Positions 43,272-53,681 of a stretch of DNA of 64,000 bases are shown here, one piece after another. The notes below the pieces were generated by a model that did not search any database, had not been told where the DNA came from, and saw only the letters and a program-made list of their open reading frames with translations. Origin of the DNA: Haloterrigena gelatinilytica (lineage in GTDB: Archaea > Halobacteriota > Halobacteria > Halobacteriales > Natrialbaceae); NCBI RefSeq assembly GCF_013342145.1, contig NZ_JABUQZ010000001.1, positions 2,852,001 to 2,916,000 on the forward strand, written 5' to 3'. A program made the translations under genes and the position numbers. How positions within the stretch are numbered: position 1 is the first letter of the stretch; every line of letters starts with the position of its first letter.

Positions 43272-44162
43272 TTACTCGTCGGTTCCGCTGTCGGTATCGT
43301 CCGTCCTCGCGTGAATCGCCGATCGCGGCCCCGCGGCGGCGGACTGCTCGAGCGCCTGCGGGGTCGCGGCGGCGAGATCGATCCCCTCGCGCTCGAGCCG
43401 ATCGACGATTTCGCGGGCGTACTCCGAGCGAACGCGAGCGTAGGTACTGCGGTCGGGATCGGCGATCCAGAACGAGGCGACGACCTGCACCGCGTCGTCG
43501 AGGGCTGCAATCCGAGCGGTCGGTTGCGGGTCCGCGAGGATATCGGGGTGGTCGACAGCCGCGTCGGTCAAAATCCGGGTGATGGCGTCGAGATCGGCGT
43601 CGTAACTGACCGCGATCGGGAAGGTCAACCGGAGTCGGTCGTTGAGGACGGCGTTGGTGACCGCGTTCGCGGTCAGTTCCGAATTCGGCACCGTGATGGT
43701 CTCGTTGTCGAGCGTTCGGACCCGCGTCGACCGGAAGCTGATGTCCTCGATGATCCCTTCCTGATCCGACCACCGGATCCAATCGCCGATGTTGAAGCTC
43801 GGATCGGTGACGATGAACGCGCCGCTGACGAAGTTGCCGACGACGTTCTGCGCGGCGAAACCGAGCGCGACCGTCAGCGCCGCGACGAGGATCGCCGCGC
43901 GATCGAGGACGAAGCTGAGACCGGCGATCGAGAGGCCGACCACGATCGCCGCGGCGATCACGCCGAATGCCACGACGCGCTCGAGACCCCGCTGGAGGGT
44001 CCGTTCCGTGTCTCGATAGTCCAGCGCGGCGCTCACGAGCGGAAGGACGACGTACCGACCGATCGCGTACACCAGCGCGAACGTCAGCAGGAAGGTCGCG
44101 ACGTTGTCCAGCAGGGAGAGATACGCCGCGATCAGTTCCTCGAGTCGGGTCAGGACATACAC
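43272..44162 (-). CDS. MscS-family mechanosensitive channel
   Basis: A 296-residue protein with three hydrophobic helices (about 10-40, 55-85 and 88-112). The third is the pore helix 'ILVAALTVALGFAAQNVVGNFVSGAFIV'. The beta-domain ('GDWIRWSDQEGIIEDISFRSTRVRTLDNETITVPNSEL') and an alpha/beta C-terminal domain follow. It gates under membrane tension to release solutes on hypo-osmotic shock. The frame opens with a TTG at 44192; I prefer the GTG at 44162 ('VYVLTRLEELIAAYL'). Confidence 0.9.
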   Translation of the reverse strand: MYVLTRLEELIAAYLSLLDNVATFLLTFALVYAIGRYVVLPLVSAALDYRDTERTLQRGLERVVAFGVIAAAIVVGLSIAGLSFVLDRAAILVAALTVALGFAAQNVVGNFVSGAFIVTDPSFNIGDWIRWSDQEGIIEDISFRSTRVRTLDNETITVPNSELTANAVTNAVLNDRLRLTFPIAVSYDADLDAITRILTDAAVDHPDILADPQPTARIAALDDAVQVVASFWIADPDRSTYARVRSEYAREIVDRLEREGIDLAAATPQALEQSAAAGPRSAIHARTDDTDSGTDE

Positions 44163-44242
44163 GCGTTCGGCGTTCGACGGGAACGCGCACAAGGATTCGG
44201 CCGGCAGTCGCGCCGGAGGGTCACAGAACGGGCCGGACGGCG

Positions 44243-44788
44243 CTACTCGAACTCGAAGACGACGGCGCTGTCCTCGTCGGGGACGGTCGCGCCCGCCTGC
44301 TCGGCGAAGGCGTCGCGGACGCGCTCGTAGGTCTCCTCGAGCGCCTCGACGATCACCGTGGTGTCGCTGATGACGGGCATGAAGTTGGTGTCGCCCTCCC
44401 AGCGGGGTACGACGTGGGTGTGGAGGTGGTCGTCGATGGAGCCGCCGGCCCCGTCGCCGAGGTTCAAGCCGGCGTTGAAGCCGTCCGGTTCGAGTCCGGC
44501 CTCGAGCGCGTCGAAGGTGCGCTGTTTCAAGCGGGCGTGATCGAGCAGTTGCTCGCCGTCGAGGTCGGTGTAGTCGCCGGTATGAGCGTGAGGGATAACC
44601 ATCGCGTGACCCGGGTTGTACGGGTAATTATTGAACATCACGAACGCGTGCTCGCTCCGGGCGACGATCAGGTTCTCCCTGTCGGTATCGAGGGCGGGCA
44701 GTTCGCAGAAGACGCAGTCCTCGACCTCGGGGTTTCCCTCGTCGCGCTTGATCCAGTCGATCCGCCACGGTGCAAACACCTGATCCAT
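44243..44788 (-). CDS. HIT-family hydrolase
   Basis: A 181-residue protein with N-terminal 'CVFC' (Cys25, Cys28) and His67/His69 for zinc, and the catalytic triad 'HLHTHVV' (121-127). HIT enzymes cleave nucleotide phosphoramidates or dinucleoside polyphosphates. Length and motifs are normal. The start at 44788 ('MDQVFAPWRIDWI') is used rather than the GTG three codons earlier. It lies 80 bp from the MscS gene on the same strand. Confidence 0.92.
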   Translation of the reverse strand: MDQVFAPWRIDWIKRDEGNPEVEDCVFCELPALDTDRENLIVARSEHAFVMFNNYPYNPGHAMVIPHAHTGDYTDLDGEQLLDHARLKQRTFDALEAGLEPDGFNAGLNLGDGAGGSIDDHLHTHVVPRWEGDTNFMPVISDTTVIVEALEETYERVRDAFAEQAGATVPDEDSAVVFEFE

Positions 44789-45039
44789 ACCTGACACAAG
44801 AGCGGGAGAGTCTAAAGAGTTTCACTCCGGCAATTATTCAGGATCATCTGCAAATCCAACACTTCGTGTCGGTTTCAAGAAGGATCGTTGAACGGTACGA
44901 CCGTACGAGAGGGTTCGATAAACGATATAGAACGCTCTCGAAGCGTTTTATCAGTACCATAACGCCGTCTTGCGATTTTTCGACTCAGTTCTCGAAATGA
45001 AACAGGGATTTAAGCTTGTACTACGGAAAGGTCTCGGTA
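44789..45039. other. A+T-richer intergenic region with small hairpins
   Basis: A 251-bp stretch visibly richer in A+T than its surroundings. It contains 'aacgct'/'agcgtt' arms around a 5-nt loop (44931-44947) and 'acggt'/'accgt' arms near 44892-44904. It drives the zinc-ribbon gene. No coding frame or tRNA is evident. Confidence 0.45.
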
Positions 45040-45240
45040 ATGGCAACGACTGACGACTCCTTCAACGGGATGACCGAGCACTGCACGAACTGCGATCTCG
45101 AGACACTCCACGAAGTGTCCGTCCAGATTCGAACCGAAAGTCTCAAGAAAGAAAACGCTCAGTTCTCGCGCGAACCCTACCGCGTGGCCGAGTGTCAGCG
45201 GTGTGGCAACCGCTCGAGCCAGCGGATGAACAACGCCTGA
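45040..45240 (+). CDS. small zinc-ribbon protein
   Basis: A 66-residue protein with two CxxC pairs ('HCTNCDLETLHEV', about 17-29; 'VAECQRCGNRSSQR', about 48-61) as in haloarchaeal zinc-ribbon proteins. 'gatttaagct' about 25-30 bp upstream is a good TATA box, giving a leaderless transcript. The function is unknown. Confidence 0.78.
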   Translation: MATTDDSFNGMTEHCTNCDLETLHEVSVQIRTESLKKENAQFSREPYRVAECQRCGNRSSQRMNNA

Positions 45241-45367
45241 GAACGACCGACCGACGACCGCGCTACGAACCGCCCTCGTTGCCGGTCTCCCGCGACCCCC
45301 CTACACCCCTCTTTTCGACGCGACCGCTCGTCAGTGATAGCGCTCCGCTCGAGTCGACGCTGCGAGA

Positions 45368-46270
45368 TCAGTCCGACGCCGTCGTGACTTCGCAGCCGTC
45401 CTCGGTGATAATGATCGTGTGCTCCTTCTGGCTGACGAGGTACCCGTCGTCCTCCTTCAACACCGGGTAGCCGTGGACGATGTCGTTGCGCTTGAGTCGG
45501 CGCAGCGCCATCTCCGGCCGGTCGGTCTCGAGCCACCGCGTCGCGAACGGCAGCGTGCGGAACTCCTCGGTGATCTGCTCCAGCGCCTCGCGGGCCTGCC
45601 GGTTGCGCACCGAGCCCTCGCGCTCGAGGGCGAAAATTTCCTCGCTGGCGCCCTCGCTGACCTTGCCGCCGCCGTCGGTCGCGAACGGCTCGATGGCGAC
45701 GACGTCGCCGACCTCGAGCGTCGTCCCCTGCGAGACGGCGCGGTTGGGAATGTTCGGGCTGGTGTGTTGCTCCCAGTGGCCCAGTCCGTGCCCGGTCAGA
45801 TTGACGACGGGGTTGTAGCCGTAGCCGTCGATGACGTCCTCGATCTCGGCGCCGATGTCGCCCGTGTCGACGCCCGGTTCGATGATATCGAGGGCCGCCT
45901 CGAGGGCCTGCTCGGAGGCCTCGGCGAGTTCGGGGTTGCCCGAGAGGTCGACGGTGATGGCGGTGTCGGCCAGCCAGCCGTCGACGTGGACGCCGATGTC
46001 CAAGTTGACCATCTCCTCGCCGAACGTGGTGTCGTCGTCGATCGAGGGCGTCGCGTGGGCCGCCTCCTCGTCGATCGAGATGTTGACCGGGAAGGCGGGT
46101 TCGCCGCCGAGTTCGCGAATGCGGTCCTCGGCGAACTCGGCGACCTCGAGGTGACTCGTGCCGACCTCGACGCGCTCGGCTGCCTCTTCGCGCACCTGCG
46201 CGAGGATCTCCCCCGCCTCGCGGTGCTTCTCGTACTGCTCGGACTCTAAGTCCACCTCGGATTCGGCCAT
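45368..46270 (-). CDS. map: methionine aminopeptidase, type II
   Basis: A 300-residue M24B-type enzyme. The metal ligands are seen in 'VNLDIGVHVDGWLADTAI' (two Asp), 'GHGLGHWEQH' (His, about 159-168), 'AIEPFATD' (Glu) and the last Glu in 'SQKEHTIII'. The type II insertion between these is present. It removes N-terminal Met from nascent proteins in the cytosol. Length is normal. Confidence 0.94.
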   Translation of the reverse strand: MAESEVDLESEQYEKHREAGEILAQVREEAAERVEVGTSHLEVAEFAEDRIRELGGEPAFPVNISIDEEAAHATPSIDDDTTFGEEMVNLDIGVHVDGWLADTAITVDLSGNPELAEASEQALEAALDIIEPGVDTGDIGAEIEDVIDGYGYNPVVNLTGHGLGHWEQHTSPNIPNRAVSQGTTLEVGDVVAIEPFATDGGGKVSEGASEEIFALEREGSVRNRQAREALEQITEEFRTLPFATRWLETDRPEMALRRLKRNDIVHGYPVLKEDDGYLVSQKEHTIIITEDGCEVTTASD

Positions 46271-46376
46271 GCACCGGGGTTGTACCGGTCGACAAAAAGA
46301 GGTTCCGCCTCGGCGGCGAGACTCGGGAACGCGACCGGGAGGCGACGACGGCGGAACTCGACGCTACCGCCGAGCG

Positions 46377-46490
46377 TCAGTCGCTATCGATCCACTGACA
46401 CTCCGGACAGGCGGCGACGCCCTGCACGTTCGACAGCGTCGTCGCACAGTGGGGGCAGTGTCGCGCCGCGTAGTGTGGTGTTTCCAGCAT
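46377..46490 (-). CDS. 37-residue zinc microprotein
   Basis: A complete frame from ATG 46490: '[19 protein letters not shown]', then 'CPEC' eight residues before the stop (about 28-31). CPxC pairs 16 residues apart are the layout of rubredoxin-like or zinc-ribbon microproteins common in haloarchaea. The upstream part of the same open frame is Arg/Ser-rich and non-coding in character. It lies 106 bp after the map start, on the same strand. Confidence 0.65.
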   Translation of the reverse strand: MLETPHYAARHCPHCATTLSNVQGVAACPECQWIDSD

Positions 46491-47114
46491 GCGTTCGACC
46501 ACGGCAACGACGATGATAAAACTACTCGACGTCGATCGTCGAACTTCCGTCGCCGATCGCGGGCCGGCGGTCGGTCGTCGACCGTCGACTCGAACCGTCT
46601 CGGCCGTCATTTCGACGGAAGTCGACGATAACATTCGTGAGTTGCCAGAAACGGTCACCGGCGTTTTATCCCTCGCTCGCGTCCGGGTTACCGGCGTGAG
46701 AGACGCCAGCTCCGAGCGAGTCGACTCGAACGGTCGACGAGCGTCGTGAACCGCCCTCGAGGCGGCGGCGACGGATTCGGCGGGTGGACCCGTCGATCTC
46801 GAGGGCGTTCGCGACTCGATTTTCCGCCCGCGAGTGATCCGCGCGACGCCGCGATGCCCTCGCCTCGAGAGTTCCACAGTCGTCGATACCCGTCACCCCT
46901 GCCGTCGAGACGAAATTGCGTTTTGTCCACTCACAGACCCGTCATAAGACGAATGTTTATATACGCCGAATTTCCGGATTCGAACACATACCTCCAGTTC
47001 AGCGCCTCTCGGAGCCGATATGCCGAAAGCCCCTGTCCGGAATCGTTCAATTTTTGCCGGCCGTCGATGGAAATGGTAGGCCTTTTACCCCTATCGAGTA
47101 ACCGTACAGACGAG
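46491..47114. other. 624-bp region without a supported protein gene
   Basis: The longest gap in the window. It holds a strong TATA-like 'tttatata' (46956-46963) on the plus strand, about 150 bp before icd, and a second, closer element 'ccttttaccc' (47081-47090) about 25-35 bp before the icd ATG. 'tcaatttttgcc' between them has a U5 tract. Frames here code Arg/Ser-rich, shadow-like peptides only. A short RNA from the first TATA is possible but unproven. Confidence 0.5.
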
Positions 47115-48377
<1,263 letters not shown>

Positions 48378-48392
48378 AGAGCTTTTCGAGCG

Positions 48393-48415
48393 GTCAGAAC
48401 GCTACGCGTTCTGAC
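48393..48415 (+). terminator. second hairpin downstream of icd
   Basis: Arms 48393-48402 and 48406-48415 pair perfectly (10 bp) with a 3-nt loop 'tac'. Confidence 0.5.
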
Positions 48416-48420
48416 GACAT

Positions 48421-48448
48421 CGAGAAACTCGCATAAACGAGTTTCTCG
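48421..48448 (+). terminator. third hairpin downstream of icd, built on a copy of the icd 3' end
   Basis: Arms 48421-48431 and 48438-48448 pair perfectly (11 bp) with a 6-nt loop. The sequence from 48413 to 48436 reads D-D-I-E-K-L-A-stop in the icd +2 frame, mirroring the real icd end D-N-I-E-K-L-S-stop. The arrangement 'coding end, stop, hairpin' is therefore present twice. Confidence 0.5.
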
Positions 48449-48562
48449 TCCTCTCGCGGCTCTCACTTCCGATCTTCTTCTGTATCGAGTGCGGAACCGG
48501 CGACGCGCCGACCCCGTCACTGACTCGAGGTCACGGCGATCGCCGAGTCCGTCGTCCCGCGT

Positions 48563-50293
48563 TCACTCCCGATAGCGCTGCAGTTCGACGACGAAGGCGG
48601 CCCCGCCCAGTTCGCTCGATCCGATCCACACGTCGCCGCCGTACTGCGAGACGAGCGTGTCGACGAGGTAGAGACCGACTCCCGAGCCCTCGCTCTCGAG
48701 GCCCTTCTCGCCGCGGCCGAAGAGGGCGTCGCGTCGGTCGGGCGGAACGCCCGGGCCGTTATCGGCGATGCGGACGGTAGCCGTCTCCGGCCCGACGTCG
48801 GCGGTGATGACGACGCGCGGCTCGACCGCGTCGTTGTGCTGGACCGCGTTGTTCAGGAGGTTCCTGAACACGGTCGACAGGAGCGGCCCGGCGCTGACGG
48901 TCGCCGCCGGAATCGATCCGTCGACGACGAACTCGGCGTCGGCGTACGCCTCGCGTCGCCGCTCGAGCGTCTCGGTGAGCGTCGTCTCGAGCGAGACCGG
49001 TTCCGCGCCGTGGTCGCCGGCGTCGTCCCAGAGTTCGGTGAACGCCTGGAGCGTCTCGGTGAGTTCGATCGTGTGCCGCGTCGTGCCCAGCATTCGCTCG
49101 AGCATCGCGCGCTCGTCTTCGTCGTCGAGGCGGCCGTTCAGTTCCTCACCCCAGCCGAGGACGACCGCCATGTCGTTGCGGATGTCGTGGCGGACGATCC
49201 GGTTCAGGAGCAGCAACTCCTCGTTGCGGCGGGACAGCGTCTCCTCGTTGCGCTCGAGGCATCGGCTCAACGCCGCCGCGTCGAAGAAGACGTAGGTTTG
49301 CCGAGCGACGAGCGCGAGCAACACGAGCGCGCCGAGCGCGAGCCCGACCGGGTCGAGCGTCCCGGTCAAGGCGGCGTAGCCGGTGACGGCCATCGAGAGG
49401 AGGAACGGGGCGTAGGGGGCGACCGTCTCCCGGAACGCGTACCGTCGTCGATCGACCGCGGGCGGGGGCGTCGCCGCCGACGGGTGGAGCGCGGCGAGCG
49501 CGACGATCAGATTGCCGGCGAGCCAGATCACGTCGAACTCGCTGTAGATGTAGCCGCCCGTGATCGACAGGTAGGCGAACGCGCTGTCGGCGAACGCCCA
49601 GACGAGGTTGCCCGCGGCGAAGAGCGTGATCGGGACGCGCCGCGATCCGCGGGCGTGGGCCGCGACGACGAACGCGACCGCGGCGAGGACGATGTCGAGC
49701 GACGGGTACGCGGCGGACAACCACAGCGTCGCGCCGCCAGCGGCGCCGTGGGCCAGGATCGGAGCGAGCACGAACTGCCAACTGATCGCGAGCAAGGCGG
49801 CCGCGACGAGGAACCCGTCGAGGGCGATGCGGAGGATCGAACCCAGGCGGTGTTGGGACGCGGCGAGCACCAGCAGTCCGGCCCCGAGAAAGAGGTAGTC
49901 GGCGAGATAGAAGAGGTCCGGCACGCCGGGGAACGGAACGCCGCCCAGCCACAGTTCGTAGCACATCCACGCGAACTCGCCGGTCGCGAACAGGCCGGTA
50001 CCGACCGCGGTGAGTCCCCAGCCGAGCGCGTCCGGCGGCTCGCTCCGGCGGGCCAGCAGCCCCAGCGCGACGGCGGCCCCGGCCGCGCTGGCGACGAGGA
50101 CGACGTTCGAGAAGAGGAGAGTCCCACGGGGGCCCGCCAGGCGCATCAAGCCGATCGATCCGAGGACGAACAGTCCCGCGACGATCCACGTCAGTCGGAA
50201 CTGGTGGGAACTCAATCGGAACGACGCGCTCGACCCGCGTTCCGACTCGACGGTCGAGGGATCGGAGACGTCGGCGTGTGGCTCGGCGCTCAT
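48563..50293 (-). CDS. membrane sensor histidine kinase
   Basis: A 576-residue protein. Residues about 30-335 are eight to ten membrane helices. A short coiled coil (about 338-362) leads to the H-box 'RIVRHDIRNDMAVVLGWGEEL' with phospho-acceptor His369. The catalytic ATPase domain follows (N-box 'FRNLLNNAVQHND', G-boxes 'DNGPGVP' and 'GEKGLESEGSGVGLYLVDTLV'). The membrane part resembles the sensor region of haloarchaeal kinases without a PAS domain. No response regulator is adjacent. I chose the ATG at 50293. Confidence 0.9.
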   Translation of the reverse strand: MSAEPHADVSDPSTVESERGSSASFRLSSHQFRLTWIVAGLFVLGSIGLMRLAGPRGTLLFSNVVLVASAAGAAVALGLLARRSEPPDALGWGLTAVGTGLFATGEFAWMCYELWLGGVPFPGVPDLFYLADYLFLGAGLLVLAASQHRLGSILRIALDGFLVAAALLAISWQFVLAPILAHGAAGGATLWLSAAYPSLDIVLAAVAFVVAAHARGSRRVPITLFAAGNLVWAFADSAFAYLSITGGYIYSEFDVIWLAGNLIVALAALHPSAATPPPAVDRRRYAFRETVAPYAPFLLSMAVTGYAALTGTLDPVGLALGALVLLALVARQTYVFFDAAALSRCLERNEETLSRRNEELLLLNRIVRHDIRNDMAVVLGWGEELNGRLDDEDERAMLERMLGTTRHTIELTETLQAFTELWDDAGDHGAEPVSLETTLTETLERRREAYADAEFVVDGSIPAATVSAGPLLSTVFRNLLNNAVQHNDAVEPRVVITADVGPETATVRIADNGPGVPPDRRDALFGRGEKGLESEGSGVGLYLVDTLVSQYGGDVWIGSSELGGAAFVVELQRYRE

Positions 50294-50479
50294 CGCTGCG
50301 TACACTACCGAAACGGCGCCGAGGTAAAGTCGCACTGGCCTGCGCCCCACCACTGTTGACAACGGGCCGGGCGGTGGGGTCCGCTCGGACGGACTCGAGA
50401 CCGTCGCGGAACGGAGCCGGAAGCGGCGGTCGCGATCGGGATCAGTAGCTTTTCGGGGCGGTGTCGACGCGTGTTACGC

Positions 50480-50995
50480 ATGAGTCCGACCCTCGAGCCC
50501 GAACCCCTCTGCGAGCGCGACGACGTCGACGTGCAGACCGAGACGCGGACGCTCACTCGAACGGAGTTCGAGACCGCCCGCGACGTAGCGAACCACCTGA
50601 CCCTCGGCGTCGCGAACGACGCGGGCGAGGTGTTGCTGGTCGCCGACGGCGTCCGCGGCTGGACGCTGCCCGGCGCGCCGGTCGGTCCGGACGAAGACTG
50701 GGACGCCGTCGCCCGTCGCGCCCTCGAGTCGCTGACCGGCGTCGACGTCGGCATCGCCGAGCCCGTGCGCGTCCGGCGGGTCGAGTTCGAGCGGGACGGC
50801 GACGCGGATCGCCAGCGGACGACCTACGACGTGCTCGCCCGGACGGCGTCGGTTCCGGGCCGGCCGGTCGCCGACGAGCCGACGGTCGCCGGGGAGGACG
50901 TGACGGACCTCGTCTGGCTCGACCGCGTCCCCGAGGACGCGTCCGGCGCGATCGCGACCGACATCGAGGCGGTCCTCGAGCGGTCGGCGGAGTAG
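50480..50995 (+). CDS. Nudix-fold protein with degenerate Nudix box
   Basis: A 171-residue protein with the Nudix beta-strands ('HLTLGVANDAGEVLLVADGVRGWTLPGAPVGPDEDWDAVARRALESLTGVDVG', about 44-96). The box should read Gx5Ex7REUxEExGU; here the catalytic pair is replaced ('RALESLTGV'), so hydrolase activity is doubtful and a sensing or binding role is more likely. The remaining strands fit the fold. I chose the ATG at 50480 over one three codons earlier. Confidence 0.8.
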   Translation: MSPTLEPEPLCERDDVDVQTETRTLTRTEFETARDVANHLTLGVANDAGEVLLVADGVRGWTLPGAPVGPDEDWDAVARRALESLTGVDVGIAEPVRVRRVEFERDGDADRQRTTYDVLARTASVPGRPVADEPTVAGEDVTDLVWLDRVPEDASGAIATDIEAVLERSAE

Positions 50996-51155
50996 CGTCG
51001 AAACGGCGGACGACCCGATCACCGGTCGGCCCGCGAGATCGATTACGACGGCCGAGACAGTTCGCCGTCGAATACCGTTCTACAACCCGAAATCGGCGTT
51101 CCCGAAACCATCAACTACCCTTATTCGCCGGCGCGGAAGATTGGTTCATTGACAC

Positions 51156-52292
51156 ATGACGGACGATCGCGATCCATCGGCGACGCCCAGACGAGCGTTT
51201 CTCGCGGGGACCGTGGGAACGGCACTGGTCGGAACCGCCGCGAGCGCAGTCGGAGACGAGGGAAACGCCGGCAAGAACGGACGGAAGCACCGTACCGGCT
51301 GTAACGGACGGCGAAGCGGCGCCGACGCGCGGCTGCCGACCGCCCACGATCTGACGATGGACGACGGCCACCGCCTTCGGGTCTGGGAGCGGACGACCGT
51401 CGACGACCCCGAGGAGGCCGTCATCTTCGTCCACGGCTCGACCTACGGCGCCGTCTCGATGTTCGATCCGCCCCTCGGCGACGAGTTCGGCTGGCTTCCC
51501 TCCGCCGCGGCGCAGGGTCAGGCCACGTTCGCCCCCGACATGCGCGGCTACGGCCACAGCGAACCGCCCGCCGAGTACGACGAGCCGCCGGAGGCGAACG
51601 CGCCGCCGCTGTCGTTCGAACGCGAGGCGCTTGACATCCTCGAGGTGACCCGCTGGCTCCGGGACGAGCGGGGCTTCGATCGCGTCCACTACGTCGGCCT
51701 CTCCGGCGGGACCTGGCGCGGCCGCGCGGTGTACGAAGTCGGCGACCCCGACTACGCGACGGTCACGCTCGCGGGCGGCTCGTTCGGGACGCTCGAGATC
51801 GGCGCCGATCCCGAGGGGCCCGCGTACGCGACCCAGGAGCGCTCTGCGTTCGTCGAGCGCTGGAACGCGGAACTCCCCGAAGGCGCCGACCGCGACTACT
51901 GGATCGGCGGCGCGGAGTACACCGCCGACGAGGTCCAGGCCGCGGTCTGGCGGGCGATCTACGAGACGAACCAGGCGGTCGACGACGGCGAGGCGTCGGA
52001 GACGCCTCGAGAGGGCGGTGAAACCGCCGACGAGGAGACGATCATCGCTCCGCTGGTCCGCCAGGAAAGCGAGTACCACCCGCGGCAGATCGACGATCCG
52101 ACGCTCGTGATCCGCGCCTCGAGTGACGGCATCATCTCCCGGGAGGGAGCGCTGAACCTGTACGACGCCGTCGGCGCGACCGACGACCGGAAGCGGTACG
52201 TCGAGATCGCCGGCGGGACGCACTTCGTCTTCCTCGAGCGCGAGCGCCGGGAGTTCTTCGATGCGGTGCATCACTTCCAGACGCGGTACTGA
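51156..52292 (+). CDS. Tat-exported alpha/beta hydrolase
   Basis: A 378-residue protein. A twin-arginine signal ('TPRRAFLAGTVGTALVGTAASA', residues 10-31) sends it out of the cytoplasm. The mature enzyme has the oxyanion box 'FVHGSTYG', nucleophile elbow 'GLSGG' (Ser about 182), a probable acid Asp in 'ASSDGIISREG' and the His in 'GGTHFVFLE'. It is likely an esterase or lipase-type hydrolase acting outside the cell. A basic, Asn/Gly/Lys-rich linker follows the signal. The substrate is unknown. Confidence 0.88.
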   Translation: MTDDRDPSATPRRAFLAGTVGTALVGTAASAVGDEGNAGKNGRKHRTGCNGRRSGADARLPTAHDLTMDDGHRLRVWERTTVDDPEEAVIFVHGSTYGAVSMFDPPLGDEFGWLPSAAAQGQATFAPDMRGYGHSEPPAEYDEPPEANAPPLSFEREALDILEVTRWLRDERGFDRVHYVGLSGGTWRGRAVYEVGDPDYATVTLAGGSFGTLEIGADPEGPAYATQERSAFVERWNAELPEGADRDYWIGGAEYTADEVQAAVWRAIYETNQAVDDGEASETPREGGETADEETIIAPLVRQESEYHPRQIDDPTLVIRASSDGIISREGALNLYDAVGATDDRKRYVEIAGGTHFVFLERERREFFDAVHHFQTRY

Positions 52293-52460
52293 TCGGTCGA
52301 CGGCACCGTACGCTGGGCCTCCGGGATCCCGGCCCGGCATCCGTCCGGTGTGCGTCGCGTGTCCGGTGAGGATCCGCTCGAACGCGAGTCGGGGGCGATT
52401 TCGACGACGAGTGGCGCGTAACGGTAACGGTTTCACGGACGGATCGCTTACGGCCCCCGC

Positions 52461-52916
52461 ATGGACGACACGGACGACCTCGAAGTGCGCGTCGCCGACA
52501 CCGAACGCACGCGCGAGGACGCCTTCACCGTCCGGCAGACGGTGTTCGTCGAGGAACAGGGCGTCGACGAGGAACTCGAGTACGACGAACACGACGAGAC
52601 CGCGACGCACTTCGTCGCCTACGACGGCGACGAGCCGGTCGGCGCCGCCCGCCTCCGGGAGTACGCGGACGGCGTCGGCAAGATCGAACGCGTCGCCGTC
52701 CTCGAGTCCCGCCGGGAGGACGGCGTCGGTCGCGCGGTGATGACCGCCGTCGAAGACCGGGCTCGAGCGGACGGCCTCGAGTCGTTGAAACTGCATTCGC
52801 AAACGCGGGCGGCCGGCTTCTACCGCAGTCTGGGCTACGAACGGTACGGCGAGGAGTTCGAGGAGGCCGGGATCCCCCACGTCGAGATGCGGAAATCGCT
52901 CGGAGAGTCGGAGTAG
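52461..52916 (+). CDS. GNAT-family N-acetyltransferase (ElaA-like)
   Basis: A 151-residue single-domain GNAT. 'AFTVRQTVFVEEQGVDEELEYDEHD' matches the ElaA/YjcF-type N-terminus, 'IERVAVLESRREDGVGRAVMTAVEDRARADG' holds the acetyl-CoA loop (about 73-103), and 'LHSQTRAAGFYRSLGYERYGEEFEEAGIPHVEM' is the typical end. The acceptor is unknown. It converges on the HD-domain gene. Confidence 0.88.
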   Translation: MDDTDDLEVRVADTERTREDAFTVRQTVFVEEQGVDEELEYDEHDETATHFVAYDGDEPVGAARLREYADGVGKIERVAVLESRREDGVGRAVMTAVEDRARADGLESLKLHSQTRAAGFYRSLGYERYGEEFEEAGIPHVEMRKSLGESE

Positions 52917-52937
52917 ACGCCGTCTCGCTCGAGCCCG

Positions 52938-53603
52938 TTACCGTTCTCCCTCGACCCCGAGTTCGTCGGCGAAGCGGGCGAAAAACGACTCCGTGAACTC
53001 CCAGCGGGACGCTCCGAGACGACGGCCGGGGTCCGTGTACAACTCGTCCAGCCGCTCTCTCGCCCACTCGCGGAGGAGCGAAACGTCCGGACGGTCCGCC
53101 GTCGCCGGCCGCTGGACCGACGAGTCGTCGATCACTGCGTGTTTCTCGCCCGTTCGACCCGATCGCTCGCCGACGATACAGGCCAGCCGGACGATCCCGA
53201 CCGCGCCGGTCGCGTCCAACTTGTCCGCGTCGAAGAGCAACTTCGCCTCGAGGGTTTCGGGCTCCGGAGAGCTAGCCCGAATACTGTGCGCCCGAACGCA
53301 GCGTTCGACCGCGGCGATTCGGTCGGGCGAGACGTCTTCGGCCGCGAGCAGGTCCGCCGCTTCGTTCGCACCCCATTCGTCGTGATCGTCGATCTCGCCC
53401 GTTCGCTCCAGCGGACGCCCGACGTCGTGCAGCCACGCGGCCGCCGACAGCACGTCTCGATCGACGGTGCCCTCGCACTCGTCCGCTAATCGAATCGAGA
53501 GATCGCGGACGCGATTGGCGTGGAAGCTATCGTGTGCGGGGAGGGCGGCTTCGTAGTACGGAATCGACAGCTCTCGAGCGAGCGCGCCTAATTCCCGGCT
53601 CAT
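52938..53603 (-). CDS. HD-domain phosphohydrolase
   Basis: A 221-residue HD protein: His24/His28 ('HDSFHANRVRDL'), 'AAWLHDVGRP' with the His-Asp pair (about 57-60), 'RCVRAHSIR' and the final Asp in 'LLFDADKLDATGAVGI'. These supply the metal ligands of the HD superfamily; YedJ-like members hydrolyse nucleotides or other phosphates. The reaction here is unknown. Confidence 0.88.
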   Translation of the reverse strand: MSRELGALARELSIPYYEAALPAHDSFHANRVRDLSIRLADECEGTVDRDVLSAAAWLHDVGRPLERTGEIDDHDEWGANEAADLLAAEDVSPDRIAAVERCVRAHSIRASSPEPETLEAKLLFDADKLDATGAVGIVRLACIVGERSGRTGEKHAVIDDSSVQRPATADRPDVSLLREWARERLDELYTDPGRRLGASRWEFTESFFARFADELGVEGER

Positions 53604-53681
53604 AGTGCGGAAAGAAACCGACCGTCGATATAGTAGTTGTGGGACCGCCGACAGAATCGACGGAAGTGAGACTCGAACGCG

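Noticed and set aside
46489..46749. 86-residue plus-strand frame in the long gap before icd
   Set aside because: Ser/Arg/Thr-rich, no acidic bias and no promoter at the right distance.
46970..46990. tRNA-like 'ggattcgaac' word
   Set aside because: Looks like a complemented T-loop, but no matching acceptor or anticodon stems can be drawn on either strand.
46916..47101. 61-residue plus-strand frame before icd
   Set aside because: Begins upstream of the TATA-like box that would have to drive it; basic composition.
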